64,000 nt of DNA from Phaeocystidibacter marisrubri (GCF_008933165.1 NZ_WBVQ01000002.1:891569-955568), one strand, 5' to 3'. Numbered from the stretch's first letter, positions 9,014-20,500 are shown. Numbers and translations: made by a program. Notes: generated by a model not told the origin, from the sequence alone.

Positions 9014-9178
9014 TCAATCCTTCTTCTTTCTGTAGATTCCATAACCAGCAGCAGCGGCGAGTAGAATAGCCAGCCCTCCTATAGGTGCAGGCGTAGATGG
9101 ATTACCCGGTTGAGCAAGTGCAGGGAGGCTCAGCAAAAGGAGACTCAATACCATGACGAGTGTTGCAAGTCGTGTCAT
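9014..9178 (-). CDS. Short secreted peptide with PID-CTERM-like C-terminal anchor
   Basis: A 54-codon gene found by translating the gap by hand. The product has a signal peptide (MTRLATLVMVLSLLLLSLPA, cleavage near ALAQ), a very short linker PGNPSTP, then APIGGLAILLAAAAGYG followed by IYRKKKD. The layout PxGG, hydrophobic helix with small residues, basic tail matches the short PID-CTERM-type proteins of Bacteroidota, in which P-I-D/G-G-L precedes a transmembrane helix. These are thought to be substrates of a dedicated sorting system; no sortase-like partner is visible nearby. It stands alone in the gap between the membrane-protein operon and the Kdo operon. Confidence 0.7.
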   Translation of the reverse strand: MTRLATLVMVLSLLLLSLPALAQPGNPSTPAPIGGLAILLAAAAGYGIYRKKKD

Positions 9179-9325
9179 GTCAAATCACTTAAATGAATAT
9201 CGCGAGGAGTGAGACATTCTAAATATACGTTAAAGATCACTACCTCAGACTCTCCACTTTTCTCTCTTCCCATCCATTTAACTTTTAGCTGAGAAGACGT
9301 ACCGCCAACCACCTCAAAGAATCAT

Positions 9326-9333
9326 TACCTTTG
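9326..9333 (+). promoter_or_regulatory. Candidate -7 box (TAccTTTG) for the kds operon
   Basis: Exact TAnnTTTG match, 16 bases upstream of the kdsD ATG at 9350, at the expected place for a short leader. Confidence 0.55.
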
Positions 9334-9349
9334 CTCAAATTCTATATCT

Positions 9350-9949
9350 ATGGTCCAGTCGCGCATCCAAGAGATTATTGAACGCGAAGTAGAAGCAATC
9401 CGCAACATTCCCATTGATGGCGTTATTGAGGATGCCATTGATATCATTTACCGTCAGGTTCATGAGAAAGGCGGAAAGGTGGTTGTAAGTGGAATGGGAA
9501 AAGCCGGTCAAATTGGTGTGAACATCGCTACCACTTTGAGTTCTACAGGTACACCTGCAATCTTCCTTCACCCTGCTGAATCTCAGCATGGCGATTTGGG
9601 AATGGTTCAACCCAATGACGTGATGTTCCTGATCTCCAACTCAGGCAAAACGCGCGAGATCATTGAAATGGAATACTTGGTGAAGCAGCTTCACCCGGGA
9701 ATTGAGATCATCGGACTCACGGGTTCCTTAGACGGCGATCTCGCCAAGTTTAGCGATGTACTGCTTTACACGGGCGGCCCCAAAGAGGTTTGTCCACTTG
9801 GACTTGCACCTACAACATCCACAACCGTGATGACGGTGGTTGGAGATGTATTGGTCGTTCTGCTCGAAGAGCGAATCGGCTTCACCAAAGAACAGTATGC
9901 AAAACGCCACCACAGTGGTTACCTGGGAGATTTAGCCCGCAAAAAATAA
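9350..9949 (+). CDS. kdsD: Arabinose-5-phosphate isomerase, SIS domain only
   Basis: A 199-residue sugar isomerase (SIS) protein of the KpsF/GutQ family, which converts ribulose-5-phosphate to arabinose-5-phosphate, the first step of Kdo synthesis. The conserved parts are SGMGKAGQIG, AESQHGDLGMV and ISNSGKTREI. Most KdsD proteins continue with two CBS domains to about 320 residues; here the protein ends right after the SIS domain, at GYLGDLARKK. The stop is followed after 6 bases by kdsA, and kdsC comes next, so the pathway assignment is well supported by context. Confidence 0.88.
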   Translation: MVQSRIQEIIEREVEAIRNIPIDGVIEDAIDIIYRQVHEKGGKVVVSGMGKAGQIGVNIATTLSSTGTPAIFLHPAESQHGDLGMVQPNDVMFLISNSGKTREIIEMEYLVKQLHPGIEIIGLTGSLDGDLAKFSDVLLYTGGPKEVCPLGLAPTTSTTVMTVVGDVLVVLLEERIGFTKEQYAKRHHSGYLGDLARKK

Positions 9950-9955
9950 CAACAC

Positions 9956-10732
9956 ATGTCGTTTACACTCATTGCTGGCCCTTGTGCCATCGAGAACGAA
10001 GAAACTCCAAGACTCATCGCGAAAGAGGTAAAGGCCATTTGCGACGACTTGGGAATACGCTACATTTTTAAGGGCAGCTACCGCAAGGCCAACCGCTCTC
10101 GCCTCGACTCCTTCACTGGAATTGGCGACGAAAAGGCACTTGGTATTCTCAAGAGCATTGGTGAAGAATTCGGTATTGACACCATTACGGATATTCACGA
10201 ATCTCACGAAGCGGAATTGGCAGCCAAGTACGTAGACCACCTCCAGATTCCAGCCTTCCTTTGCCGACAAACAGAATTGTTGATCGCTGCAGGAAACACA
10301 GGCAAAGGGGTAAACATCAAGAAAGGACAATTCCTTTCGCCTGAAGCCATGTCATTTCCCGTTGAGAAAGTTCAATCTACCGGAAACAAGAACGTATGGG
10401 TTTGCGAAAGAGGTGTAAGCTTCGGCTACAGCGATCTGATTGTTGACGCCACGTCCATTCACCGATTGAAGTCCCACGGAGTACCCGTAATTATGGATTG
10501 CACCCACTCGGTTCAAAAGCCGAACAAAACAGAAGGTGTAACGGGGGGTGATCCAAGTATGATTGAAACCATTGCCCTTTCTGCGGCAGCAACAGGCGCC
10601 GACGGATTCTTCATCGAAACACACCCTGATCCTAAAACGGCGAAGAGCGATCCGCACACCATGCTGCAACTCGACAAGCTTCGCGGCATTCTAGAAAAAA
10701 CAATGGCGATCCGTAAAGCCCTCAACCTATGA
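9956..10732 (+). CDS. kdsA: 3-deoxy-8-phosphooctulonate synthase
   Basis: A 258-residue member of the KdsA/DAHP synthase family that condenses phosphoenolpyruvate with arabinose-5-phosphate to Kdo-8-phosphate. It starts with the family motif LIAGPCAIENEE and contains FKGSYRKANRS, IPAFLCRQTELL, VKIKKGQF-like GVNIKKGQFLSP, MDCTHSVQKPN and the C-terminal FIETHPDP. Length is slightly below the usual 270-280. It is the middle gene of the kdsD-kdsA-kdsC operon; its TGA stop overlaps the kdsC ATG. Confidence 0.95.
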   Translation: MSFTLIAGPCAIENEETPRLIAKEVKAICDDLGIRYIFKGSYRKANRSRLDSFTGIGDEKALGILKSIGEEFGIDTITDIHESHEAELAAKYVDHLQIPAFLCRQTELLIAAGNTGKGVNIKKGQFLSPEAMSFPVEKVQSTGNKNVWVCERGVSFGYSDLIVDATSIHRLKSHGVPVIMDCTHSVQKPNKTEGVTGGDPSMIETIALSAAATGADGFFIETHPDPKTAKSDPHTMLQLDKLRGILEKTMAIRKALNL

Positions 10733-11352
10733 CCACAGCAGAAAATCTCAAGAGCAACCTCGAGTATTTTAGCGGTCGCGATATTGACCTCAGCCAAATT
10801 AGCATCACTGCCGTTTTGGACCTTGCTGCGCAATTGAACATTCCGGCAGAAGATCTCCTTCACTGTGATTTGAAGAAGAAAGAAAAGGCGGCCAATATCA
10901 AGATGGTCATTATGGATTGCGACGGTGTACTAACCGATGGAAGCATGACCTTCACGGCAAATGGTGATGAACTGAAAACCTTCAATGCGAAGGATGGAAT
11001 GGGCATCCAACAATTGCACAAAAACGGCATCTTTACTGGAATTCTCTCGGCCGGTGTAGAACCTCGCCCCATTGAAAAAAGAGCAGAAATGCTCGGAATG
11101 AAAAAGGTCTACGTGGGCAAGCGCCCAAAGGTTGAAGTCCTCAATGAATGGCTTCACGAATTGGACATCCTTCCAGAAAATGTAGCCTACATTGGTGATG
11201 ACATCAGCGACCTAGCCGTTATGGAAATCGTTGGATTCACCGCTTGTCCTGCAGATGCAGTCACCAAAGTTCGCGAAGCCGTTGATATCATTCTTCCTCT
11301 CAAAGGAGGTGAAGGCGTAGTTCGCGAATGGATTGATCGTTATCTACTCTAA
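10729..11352 (+). CDS. kdsC: Kdo-8-phosphate phosphatase with N-terminal extension
   Basis: A 207-residue HAD-family phosphatase that removes phosphate from Kdo-8-phosphate. The nucleophile motif is DCDGVLTDG with D63 and D65; GKRPKVEVL and YIGDDISDLAVME supply the other HAD motifs. The start ATG overlaps the kdsA stop by 4 bases. There is no in-frame Met between residue 1 and Met59, so the roughly 55-residue segment before the HAD domain seems to be real; usual KdsC proteins begin only 10-20 residues before the motif. The extension has no recognised domain. Confidence 0.9.
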   Translation: MTTAENLKSNLEYFSGRDIDLSQISITAVLDLAAQLNIPAEDLLHCDLKKKEKAANIKMVIMDCDGVLTDGSMTFTANGDELKTFNAKDGMGIQQLHKNGIFTGILSAGVEPRPIEKRAEMLGMKKVYVGKRPKVEVLNEWLHELDILPENVAYIGDDISDLAVMEIVGFTACPADAVTKVREAVDIILPLKGGEGVVREWIDRYLL

Positions 11353-11357
11353 TACCC

Positions 11358-12284
11358 GTGTCACTGCCTAGGTTAAGATATGCACCATCTCCTACGGGAC
11401 ATCTTCACCTGGGCAATTTTGCCACGGCTCTCCTCACTTATCTACGCGCAAAATCCACACAAGGCGCTTTCCTCATTCGCATGGAAGATGTGGACGAGCA
11501 GCGTAGCAAGCGCGAATTCGCCGATGGTATTCTGCGCGATCTAGAATGGCTTGGACTCACTTGGGATGAAAGCCCCGTGTTTCAATCAGAACGCTACCAC
11601 CTGTACGAAGCTGCAATGGAGCAACTGAGAGGTCACACCTATCCTTGTTTCTGTAGCCGAAACGACCTTCAATCACTCGCCTCGGCCCCACATGGCATTT
11701 CATCTGAAGGTCCAGATTACCCCGGCTTTTGCAGAGATCTTTCCCCCGAAGAAGTCCTTGCAAACTCCCGTGAAAAGGATCCTTCCATTCGCTTCCGCAT
11801 CCCTCATCGTTCCTATTCCTACACCGATTTGATTCGAGGTGAAATGGAGTTTGTACCCGGTTGGGGTGGCGATTTCATCATTCGAAGATCCGATGGAATG
11901 TGGGCCTATCAATTGGCGTGTACCGTAGACGATCTAGAAATGGGAATAACCCAAGTGATTCGCGGTGCTGATCTAATCGACAGTACTCCACGACAACTTG
12001 CATTAATGGACGTCTTACAAGGGAAGGCTCCCGAATATGCACACACACCGCTTTGGATGGGCAGCGATGGGCATAGACTCTCCAAGCGACATGGAGATAT
12101 CAGTTTGCGAGATTATCGAGAAAGTGGATTTTCAGCGGAACAACTCATCGGATGGATGGCTTACTACTCGGGTTTAACCCCCTCCCTACAATCCATCTCC
12201 CTCCCTGAATTACTGGACGTCTTCCGCTGGGAGAATATCCGCAAAAGCGATGTGAGCGTTCAGGTTACATTCGATCGAGCGTAA
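11358..12284 (+). CDS. gluQ: Glutamyl-Q tRNA(Asp) synthetase
   Basis: A 308-residue truncated paralogue of glutamyl-tRNA synthetase that attaches glutamate to queuosine in tRNA(Asp). It has the class I HIGH-type motif APSPTGHLHLGN, RMEDVDEQRS, a zinc site made by PCFCSR and YPGFCRD, and the late motif HRLSKRHGD in place of KMSKS. It lacks the anticodon-binding domain of GltX. The start is a GTG at 11358, 5 bases after kdsC, so it is probably co-transcribed with the kds genes. Its end overlaps the convergent lipoprotein gene by 20 bases. Confidence 0.93.
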   Translation: MSLPRLRYAPSPTGHLHLGNFATALLTYLRAKSTQGAFLIRMEDVDEQRSKREFADGILRDLEWLGLTWDESPVFQSERYHLYEAAMEQLRGHTYPCFCSRNDLQSLASAPHGISSEGPDYPGFCRDLSPEEVLANSREKDPSIRFRIPHRSYSYTDLIRGEMEFVPGWGGDFIIRRSDGMWAYQLACTVDDLEMGITQVIRGADLIDSTPRQLALMDVLQGKAPEYAHTPLWMGSDGHRLSKRHGDISLRDYRESGFSAEQLIGWMAYYSGLTPSLQSISLPELLDVFRWENIRKSDVSVQVTFDRA

Positions 12285-12696
12285 AGGTCTGTACACCCAA
12301 GCTTGGAATATCTTGCGACATCGACATTCGGTAATTGGAAATGAATTCAATGCCAAAGGTCGCCGTATCGCCACCTCTACCCATCAAATAAAGAGTTGAA
12401 TCATTCGGCATGGAATACGTCCCTTGAATTTGAAGAGAACCATCTTCCAAACGATCCACCAAATCTCCATTTTGAGCGAGCGACTCCGGGTAAGAAATCG
12501 AAACCGTACCATCGCTATCAAACTTGTACTTATACTGGATGGCCATTGACTTCGCGTTTTCCAACCAATCGTCTTCCATCTTCATCGAAACGGAAAAATC
12601 AATCACTTGCCAAGCCCCTTCTATGGAGTTCGAAGAAGTGCAAGAGGTAATCCAAAAAGAAGCGACAAAAAGAGCAATAAAGGCAGCCTTTCTCAT
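12265..12696 (-). CDS. Lipocalin-like lipoprotein
   Basis: A 143-residue protein with lipoprotein signal peptide (MRKAAFIALFVASFWITSC, Cys19). The mature part starts SIEGAWQVID and ends in short beta strands (QIQGTYSMPNDSTLYLMG, TFGIEFISNYRMSMS), the pattern of DUF-type lipocalin-like lipoproteins in Bacteroidota. The ligand is unknown. It converges with gluQ. Confidence 0.7.
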   Translation of the reverse strand: MRKAAFIALFVASFWITSCTSSNSIEGAWQVIDFSVSMKMEDDWLENAKSMAIQYKYKFDSDGTVSISYPESLAQNGDLVDRLEDGSLQIQGTYSMPNDSTLYLMGRGGDTATFGIEFISNYRMSMSQDIPSLGVQTFTLDRM

Positions 12697-12965
12697 GTAT
12701 GATTGCTTTTCAAGTTTCGAATAGACAGGGCGAATTTACGTTAAGTAGGGACGATTTGGAAGCATAAACACTATGGATGTGAACGGCACTCGAGACAATA
12801 TTTAACATTACTCACGGCCATTTTTAAGAAAAAACTGACCCTGTTCACAACTAAAATGAATAAAATTGCGTCATCATTTTGTTGCGTATGTTCACATTGA
12901 AAGACTTTCAGTACTGACATGCCTGCAAATTGTTACTCGTGAACGATCTTAAATTCTCTCTAATA

Positions 12966-14564
12966 ATGTGGCTCTCAAGTAAGCTCTCTCTGTTCCTACC
13001 ATTATTTGTCTTTACTATACTTTCTTCGTCTTCCAGCTTGGCTCAACAAGCCCCTGGAGGGGTTGGTCATCCCAAAATTTGGCATGCCCCGGAAAACGAC
13101 ACCACCTTGATTGCCAACCGCAAATCTTTTGATTTACATCAACTTGATGTACTTCTCCAAAACAACCCCGAGTTATTGGAGAACGCGGTTACCTATTTCT
13201 TTGTGCTACAACCTGCTTTTAGTCAAAGTACCGGAGCTGAGTTCATCCGATTCGGAAATGTTGCGATTTATGACGATAGAATAGAGTATGGACATTCCTC
13301 AGAAGCTTTGAATTTCTCCAATGGTGAAGCATTGATCATCTCAATCATCGCACCACGGACGGTGAGCTATGCGCGCCGGATTCCGATGAACGCAGAAATT
13401 ATGGATTCCTCCCTTTTCTCCATTGCCGAAGTGATTGTTTACGACAAAAGACTAAATCGACCCAATATCCACCTTGTAAACAGCCACTTAGCACTCAAGT
13501 ACAGCATTACGATAACTCAAAATTCTGAACGCAAGTACCGAGATTACACCCAAGCTGATTCAAGTTTGTATTGGAGTTCTGTGATTGATCGCATGTTTGA
13601 CCAAAGGGTTATAGGTGTAGGAAGATCTCAAGATGAAAGATTCAATCAAACTCAAACAAGGACTAGTTACGGGGATTGGGTTCAGGTTTCTCTTGATACG
13701 GCGAAAAGCCAGGGAGAGATGCCAGCAGTAGCTGTGGATGAAGATGCGTTCTTGATATTCTCTGAAAGAGCTTCTACTACGGCTTCTTATTTCGAATGTC
13801 CCAATGCGCCCACATTAAATCATCCTCTTAAAAACTGGAAGTTCAGGTTATATGATTGGTCTTCAACCGCCACCTATTTACTGGTTCAAATACAAAAACC
13901 AAAAGGTCAAATTGAAGATTCATTGTACTTATATGACGGCTACCAATATTGGCATCTCCCCGTGCTGAACTTAGGAGATCGACTACAGTACACCATTTAC
14001 TTCGACATGCTTCAAGAAGGAAGACACTACTTCTTTACGACTCCTCAATCCATGGACTGTGATCCACCTTATAGCGTAATCATATCTGGCAATACACTCG
14101 ATGCTTCATACCTGGATGGGACTTGGACTTTAGAAACTCAATCCTTGAACACCGGCGTTGTTACAGCTTCGAAGGTCTCAGGCGCTTCCTACACGAAGAG
14201 CCTAGATGCTGGACAGCATATTGTCACGATTCGCAACAGTGAAGGTGAAGAAATTCTAACGAAGGTGGTTCTCGTCACGGATGAAAACGCTCCTGCGAAC
14301 CGAACCGAGCCGTCGATCAAGGTTTACCCAAATCCAGTTCGTGCGACCCTACCTACTACGCTAGACGTAACGAATCTTTCAGACGCAATAACTGAAATTA
14401 CAGTGTTGATTACCGACAATAATGGGCGTGTTCTCTCTTCTGAATCCATGACATATCAGAAAGGTCTCAACACTTCCCTTCACTTCCCTACCGTGGGATT
14501 GTACCATGTCACTCTTCTTCACGGCAATACTAGCTACACTCTCAAAGTAGTAGTTGGTCAATAA
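12966..14564 (+). CDS. Surface protein with T9SS type A sorting domain, upstream partner of the RHS giant
   Basis: The start was taken at the ATG at 12966, which gives a clean signal peptide (WLSSKLSLFLPLFVFTILSS, cleavage near LAQ); an upstream TTG is possible. The 532-residue product begins with APGGVGHPKIWHAP, has the LamG-like element EVIVYDKRLNRPNIHLVNS followed by LALKYSITI, and ends in a T9SS type A domain (IKVYPNPV...LNTSLHFPTVGLYHVTL). Established knowledge: such C-termini target proteins through the type 9 secretion system to the cell surface. It ends 32 bases before the giant RHS gene, so the two are likely co-transcribed. Confidence 0.8.
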   Translation: MWLSSKLSLFLPLFVFTILSSSSSLAQQAPGGVGHPKIWHAPENDTTLIANRKSFDLHQLDVLLQNNPELLENAVTYFFVLQPAFSQSTGAEFIRFGNVAIYDDRIEYGHSSEALNFSNGEALIISIIAPRTVSYARRIPMNAEIMDSSLFSIAEVIVYDKRLNRPNIHLVNSHLALKYSITITQNSERKYRDYTQADSSLYWSSVIDRMFDQRVIGVGRSQDERFNQTQTRTSYGDWVQVSLDTAKSQGEMPAVAVDEDAFLIFSERASTTASYFECPNAPTLNHPLKNWKFRLYDWSSTATYLLVQIQKPKGQIEDSLYLYDGYQYWHLPVLNLGDRLQYTIYFDMLQEGRHYFFTTPQSMDCDPPYSVIISGNTLDASYLDGTWTLETQSLNTGVVTASKVSGASYTKSLDAGQHIVTIRNSEGEEILTKVVLVTDENAPANRTEPSIKVYPNPVRATLPTTLDVTNLSDAITEITVLITDNNGRVLSSESMTYQKGLNTSLHFPTVGLYHVTLLHGNTSYTLKVVVGQ

Positions 14565-14596
14565 TATTCTTTGTCAATCTTCTCAATTTCTCTCAC

Positions 14597-17500
14597 ATGA
14601 GAACGGATATCTTCTCCCGCCTGTCAGCCTTTATTTTGTGCTTTGCTCTGATCTCTAATGATGTCATCAGCGCCACACAAATTCTCTATGGTGGCATTCC
14701 TCCAAGAAGGGACTATGTTGCCCCTGTTCAAAAGGATTCCGATGACGAATCTAGTTCATCATCTGTTTCCCACAACCTTTCACAGCCCGTTCGTTCTGGT
14801 ACGATTCGTTCTGAACGGTTCTTTGAGGAAGTAAAACCTTTGAGCATTACCGAATCGACTGTTTTGGTTGGAAAGAGTATGCGAGACCCAATGAGCAATC
14901 CTCGCGATGACTTCTTCTCTTTCGAAATAGATCCTGAAGACTATACGCACTACTCCCATGCCCGTATATCTTACAGTGTATTAGGAGTGTCAGATCCAAA
15001 CTCCCTTCCAAAATCTATTAATGACAATCCAACTTTTGGAACTTTAGATATAGAAGCTGGAGACCAATGGAAGAAAACTGAGATGGTGATCTCATTGGAA
15101 GAGTTGGCACCTGGCAAAAACCTCATGCGCTTCGGACTTCCCATCGCTACTATGATGCAAGTGGAAGTGAAAGACTTTCAGGTTGCGTTATTCACATCGG
15201 AAGAATCTACAAATCCATTGAATTTTGTAGAAGAAACAGAAGTAGAAGACGACAATTTATTTAGCTATGAAGCAGGAGGAAGCGAATTGGTAAAAAGATA
15301 CCAGCTTCGTGACATTCAGGTTCCTAGCATTCCGACCGACATTACTAACGTAACCCGCGGTGCATATGCATATCGATTCCGTTCCAGCGTAGGAATGGGT
15401 GGCGGTCTAGTTGGCATTGCCATTGACATGGACAAATTACCTGCGGGTAAAACTCCGAAAGATGTATCCACATTCTATTTTAACTACCAAAGTAGATCGT
15501 GGGTCCCTGTTTCTTCAGACAGTGTCCATGTAGACGAAGAGAACGGATATGTGATCAATTATGTTCCACTTCAACCGGGTTCTCAGTACTTCAATGGAGT
15601 GATTCAGACTCCAAACATGCCTGAATCATCGGCTAATTTGCAAACATCACTCGGTGGAATTCAACCGGCCAATCCTGGAACAGGAATTACAACCGTTGCA
15701 ACACCTTCTATCTCAAGAACAGGTGAAGCCTCAACGTCATTCCCGATCAAACTACCTGCGGGTAGAAATGGAATGTCACCCTCCCTTGCAATTACATACA
15801 ACAGTGACGCAGGAACCGGCTGGTTAGGCGTTGGTTGGAATATCGCAGTTCCGAAAATTAGCGTTGACACCCGATGGGGAGTGCCAACTTTCCCAGAAAG
15901 CTACCAAGAAGAGGTCTATTTATTCAATGGGGAACCTCTCTCTCAAGAAGGTGGACTTAAAGGAAATAGAGTAGACATAAGTGGAAATGAAACCGAAATT
16001 GCCGAGCGTTCTGCCCAAGCCATTGTTGAGTTTTTCCCTAGACGTAGATCCTCTTGGAGTAAGATTGAGAGACATGGCACTAGCCCAGATACTTACTATT
16101 GGATTGTAACCTCGGCAGATCAGACAAAATCTTATTATGGAACTCGAAATGCACTTTCGTCTGATAACAATTCAACTCTCTTTGACCCATCCGCTGCAGA
16201 TCAAAACATCGTTGAATGGTACCTCACCAAAGTAATTGATAAATGGGGGAACACCATTGAATATTTTTATGATGATAATCCGCTAACTGGAACAGGTTAC
16301 GCGGAGATCATTAGAAACTCTCAACAGAGGACACTGCGTAAAATTGTATATGCCGGTCACGAACCAAGTTCCCTTGCAGGTTCGTACGTTGTTTTCTTTA
16401 ATAGCTCTTCTCCAAAAGCCGACGCAACCGTCAACTTGAGATATGGGTTTAAAGTATCCAATGCTCATCGCTTGGAATCTATCATCGTGCAACATGGGGG
16501 AGTTTCGCTTTCCACCCCAGGAGGTTCAGGCTCCACTAGGATTCGTAAATACGAACTCACCTATGAAAACTCGTCAGCCTCTGCCTTTAAAGATCAACTT
16601 ACCTCAATCACTGAAAAAGTAGGTGCAACAGAAAGTGAATTTTACACCAACACCTTTAGCTACTTCCCTTCTGAGTACAGTTTCGAAGCTTCGCCTTACA
16701 CCGTTTCATACCCAGGAAACACGTCGGCCATTGGGTCAACTACGTCCAAAGCTAACATTTTTGGAGGTGGCTTAGGTTATGGCTACCTCCCTAATTTTAG
16801 GACGAATAATGTAGGGCTTGACTTGTCATATCAATCTTCCAAAGAAACGGCTTATCGATCCTTTAAGGATGTTACTGGAGATGGACTTGTTGATTTAGTA
16901 ATCAATGAATCTGATGTAGTGCGTTACTACCCCGGTTATATCGATGATGCAACAGGCCATTATCAAATCGACATGAGCAATGGCGCAGTGGATTTCGCTG
17001 GTTCAACGATTGATGAAAGCTACATTTCTAAAACGGTAGGAACTCAATCTGCACGTGTCGTATCCTTCGGATTAACTGAAAGTACAGCTGTTGTGGCTGG
17101 TTTGGCATCAAACTATTCCCTTACCAAAACGGATCGTTATTTCATGGACATGAATGCGGATGGCATTGCCGACTGGGTTGACAATGGCGACGTATATTTT
17201 GCCCGTTACGACCTCGGACAAAACCGAATGATATTTGAGACGAACAGCTTGAATACACCTAACCCTATTGTCAATTTAAATGATGGGGCTCCTAACCCTT
17301 CATTCGATCAAGGCCAAACTCAAGAAGTTGAAGTAGTTCGTATGTGGAGAGCACCCTTCGATGGTGTTGTAAACATTAGTTCAATTGCTCACCTGAATAA
17401 TTTATCGGAGGACGATAATGTTTGGGTTCAAATAGACCATGACAAAGGAACAACTACAACGGTCATCAAGACTGAGACGCAATTAAACAAATTGTTCGGA

Positions 17501-20500
17501 ACGTCTTGCAATGTCAATAATATTACGGTATCAAAAGGTGATTACCTCTATTTCCGAGTTCGCAATACGGGTAGTCCAAAGAATGATTTCGTGGAATGGA
17601 ATCCAGAAATCGCCTACACTTCTGGCAGTTTAAAAGACGCAAACTACGTGAACTACGGGGTATTCACTCCGAATTCTGAATTCACCTTGTTCGGAAGTAG
17701 TGATATCGTCCTTCAGGATAATGAGGATGTAAATATCAATTGGAGTACCTGGAACGTAGGCCCATTCACCGATGATGTAGAATTCCTGATTCATGTGACA
17801 GAAGAAAGCTCTTCATCTGTTACTGTAGCCACCTATTCTCATACGCTTGCACACTCAACTTCTGCAACCATCACCCCTTCTGATTTTTCAGGCACCTCTA
17901 CTTACTTTGACAACTTGCTTAATGCATCAACCCCCTATAGCATTCCTACTGGGTCGCAGCTAAGCATTAAAATGGAAGTGAAAGCAAGATCGAATGTAGA
18001 CTGGAAATCTATAAACTGGCGTCCTGACGTAACCGTTACATCTACCTCAGGCACTGTTGAACAGCACCCAGCAGTATCTTACCGATTCTTTGATGAACCA
18101 TTGCGCTTTACAGGAGCTGTATCATTCACAGGACTTTACGGATCACCAACCGAAGTGAAATTCCTTCCAGTTCTTGACCCAGCTATCTTTTCAAACCTGA
18201 CTACAGGTCAAGGAACGTATGAAACAGATTTTACCATTAAAACGTCGGGACAGTATTTGCTGAGTTATCACTTAAGCATTGACCCCAACTTAGGGAAGAT
18301 CGTTTATACATCGAATGACGGAATTTCCATCCCCTCATCATATTCCAATAACAAAGGATACTGTGATCCTGATTTGCTAACGCTTCCGAGCAAAGTTATC
18401 AATGACGAACTATACTTTGAATATACGACCGACAACAGGGAATTAGCAGAGTTACTTGATGACTACGGACAAGTGAGCTGTCAACTTGTTGATGCTAGCA
18501 TTTGTAAAGTGGTTGGCGACGAAATCACATTCGATAGTGATGTATTCTTGCGAAACGAGTACTCACATCTGAACATCAATGTGACGGGATGGGGGAGTTT
18601 TGGCTGGGCCGGAAATAATGCTCCAATATTACGCAAGAATTTGAAGTTTCTCGACCCGACCGACCCAAGCCTGATTGCAGACCGAAATTCGATTGAAAAT
18701 GGTGGAGTTGGTGATCTTGAAGCATTTGTCACGACCTATGGTTTGGATCCTTTTTCCCAAACGAACTTGTACCGTCCGCATATGCCAGAACGCGGTGAGG
18801 ATGTTTCCAATTTATATTACAGTCCGATAGGCCAAGTCGAATCTGGCGAGTTGGATAGATGGAAGATGGTTTTCTCCGAATTCTCTTCTGTCTATAAAGA
18901 CGATATATCCATAGGAGTAACAGGTACTGACCCTTCCCTTGAGGTTCGAGTTCCTGTGACCACTACCATTGGAAATTTCGATCGCACAGCACTTGTGCTA
19001 ACTACCGTCTCAAATGGATCTTCTGTATATGCCAGCGGGAGTTGGGCTGGATTATCAGGTGGAGGCTCTACTACTTATCCATTCGATGAAATACATACAA
19101 ATGGTAGTTTTGGTGCGACCAGTATGATGGATTTGAATGGTGATGGATATCCTGAGAACATTCAAGTATATCAAAAAACCAAACTCTCTTGGCAAGAAAC
19201 CAACTCCTTAGGTGGCTATAAATCCTCCAGTTGGACTGAGTTTGATGACAATTCGTATCTCAGTAGAAATCAGTTCTCCTCTAGCGGTGGAAATATTGGA
19301 TTCACTTTTTCCAGTGGTTTTAATTCTTTTGCTATCCAAGGAGGGCCAGGCGTTTCTGGTTTACTTGCTGAATCCGAATTCCACAATGGAATCATTGACT
19401 TCAACGGTGACGGATTAGGAGATTTTTACATCTCCTCAGCGACTGATGAATTTGTTTCTTCATCAAATGGATCGTTGCGTTTGGGCAATGGCCGTCGTTT
19501 AACTTCCCGTGTCAATCTGTCAATTACTGGCCCTATCTCTCATTCTGATGCCAGCTCAATAAGCGGCGGTTTTAGTGGAAAGTTTCCGATAAATCCATTC
19601 TCTATTTCAGGGGGGCAAAATTGGACAAAGCACGACCAAACCACGAAGTTTATCCTTCAGGACATGAACGCCGATGGCCTTCCTGACAGAGTTACTTGGG
19701 ATGACAATAACAATGAATGGATCTGTAATTTCAATACAGGTACAACTTTTACGGGTACTAGCGTAACCTACGGCAGTTCAGGTCACGCACTCGAAAACTC
19801 AACCCAAAGCGACATTGTAAGTTTTCGCGCAGGAGGTTACATCCCTCTCCCTCCTGCAGGGAATAATGCTCTTCTTCTGAGTCTTAATCAAACGAACGTC
19901 GATGGGGATGCACAGGTAGGTTCAGCGCTGATGGATATGAACGGCGATGGGCTTCCCGATTTGATAACGGACAATAAAAACGGAACCATCAATGTGTACC
20001 ATAACCGTGGAGGCAAAGGAGGCAAACTTCAAAGCATCTCTAATCCTCTCGGCGGGGTGGTCACACTCGATTATGAGCTTGTTGGCCACAAGTACGGGTA
20101 CCATGAAAGGACGATCTACAACCGTCAGTTTATCCCCGAAGAAGAAGAGCAGGATATTTTTTGGGATATGCCGAATGCCAAGTGGGTTCTCTCACAAGTA
20201 ACGGTTGATGATAAGTTTAGCCCAGACGATGCCAATGACGGTTACGACGTCTTCAACTCCTACTTCCTCTATGACGGTGGTATGTATAGCCGAAGAGAAC
20301 GAGAGTTTATCGGTTTCACTCGCATCGCTGTTCATGGTGATTATTTAAACGGTGACAATAACCAAGCGCTATCCTCACGAAATAATAACGCCACATCACC
20401 TAATGTTCTAACCGATTTAGAACGAATTCAGTATTGGACAATTAGCGACTTTGAAACTGTTGAATCAACGGATTTTACTGACCGCAAAAAACTGGAATAC

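Noticed and set aside
16860..19960. Repeated DxNxDG motifs as a CRISPR-like or tandem DNA repeat
   Set aside because: They are protein-level FG-GAP motifs spread over 3 kb with variable spacing and diverged codons, not DNA repeats.
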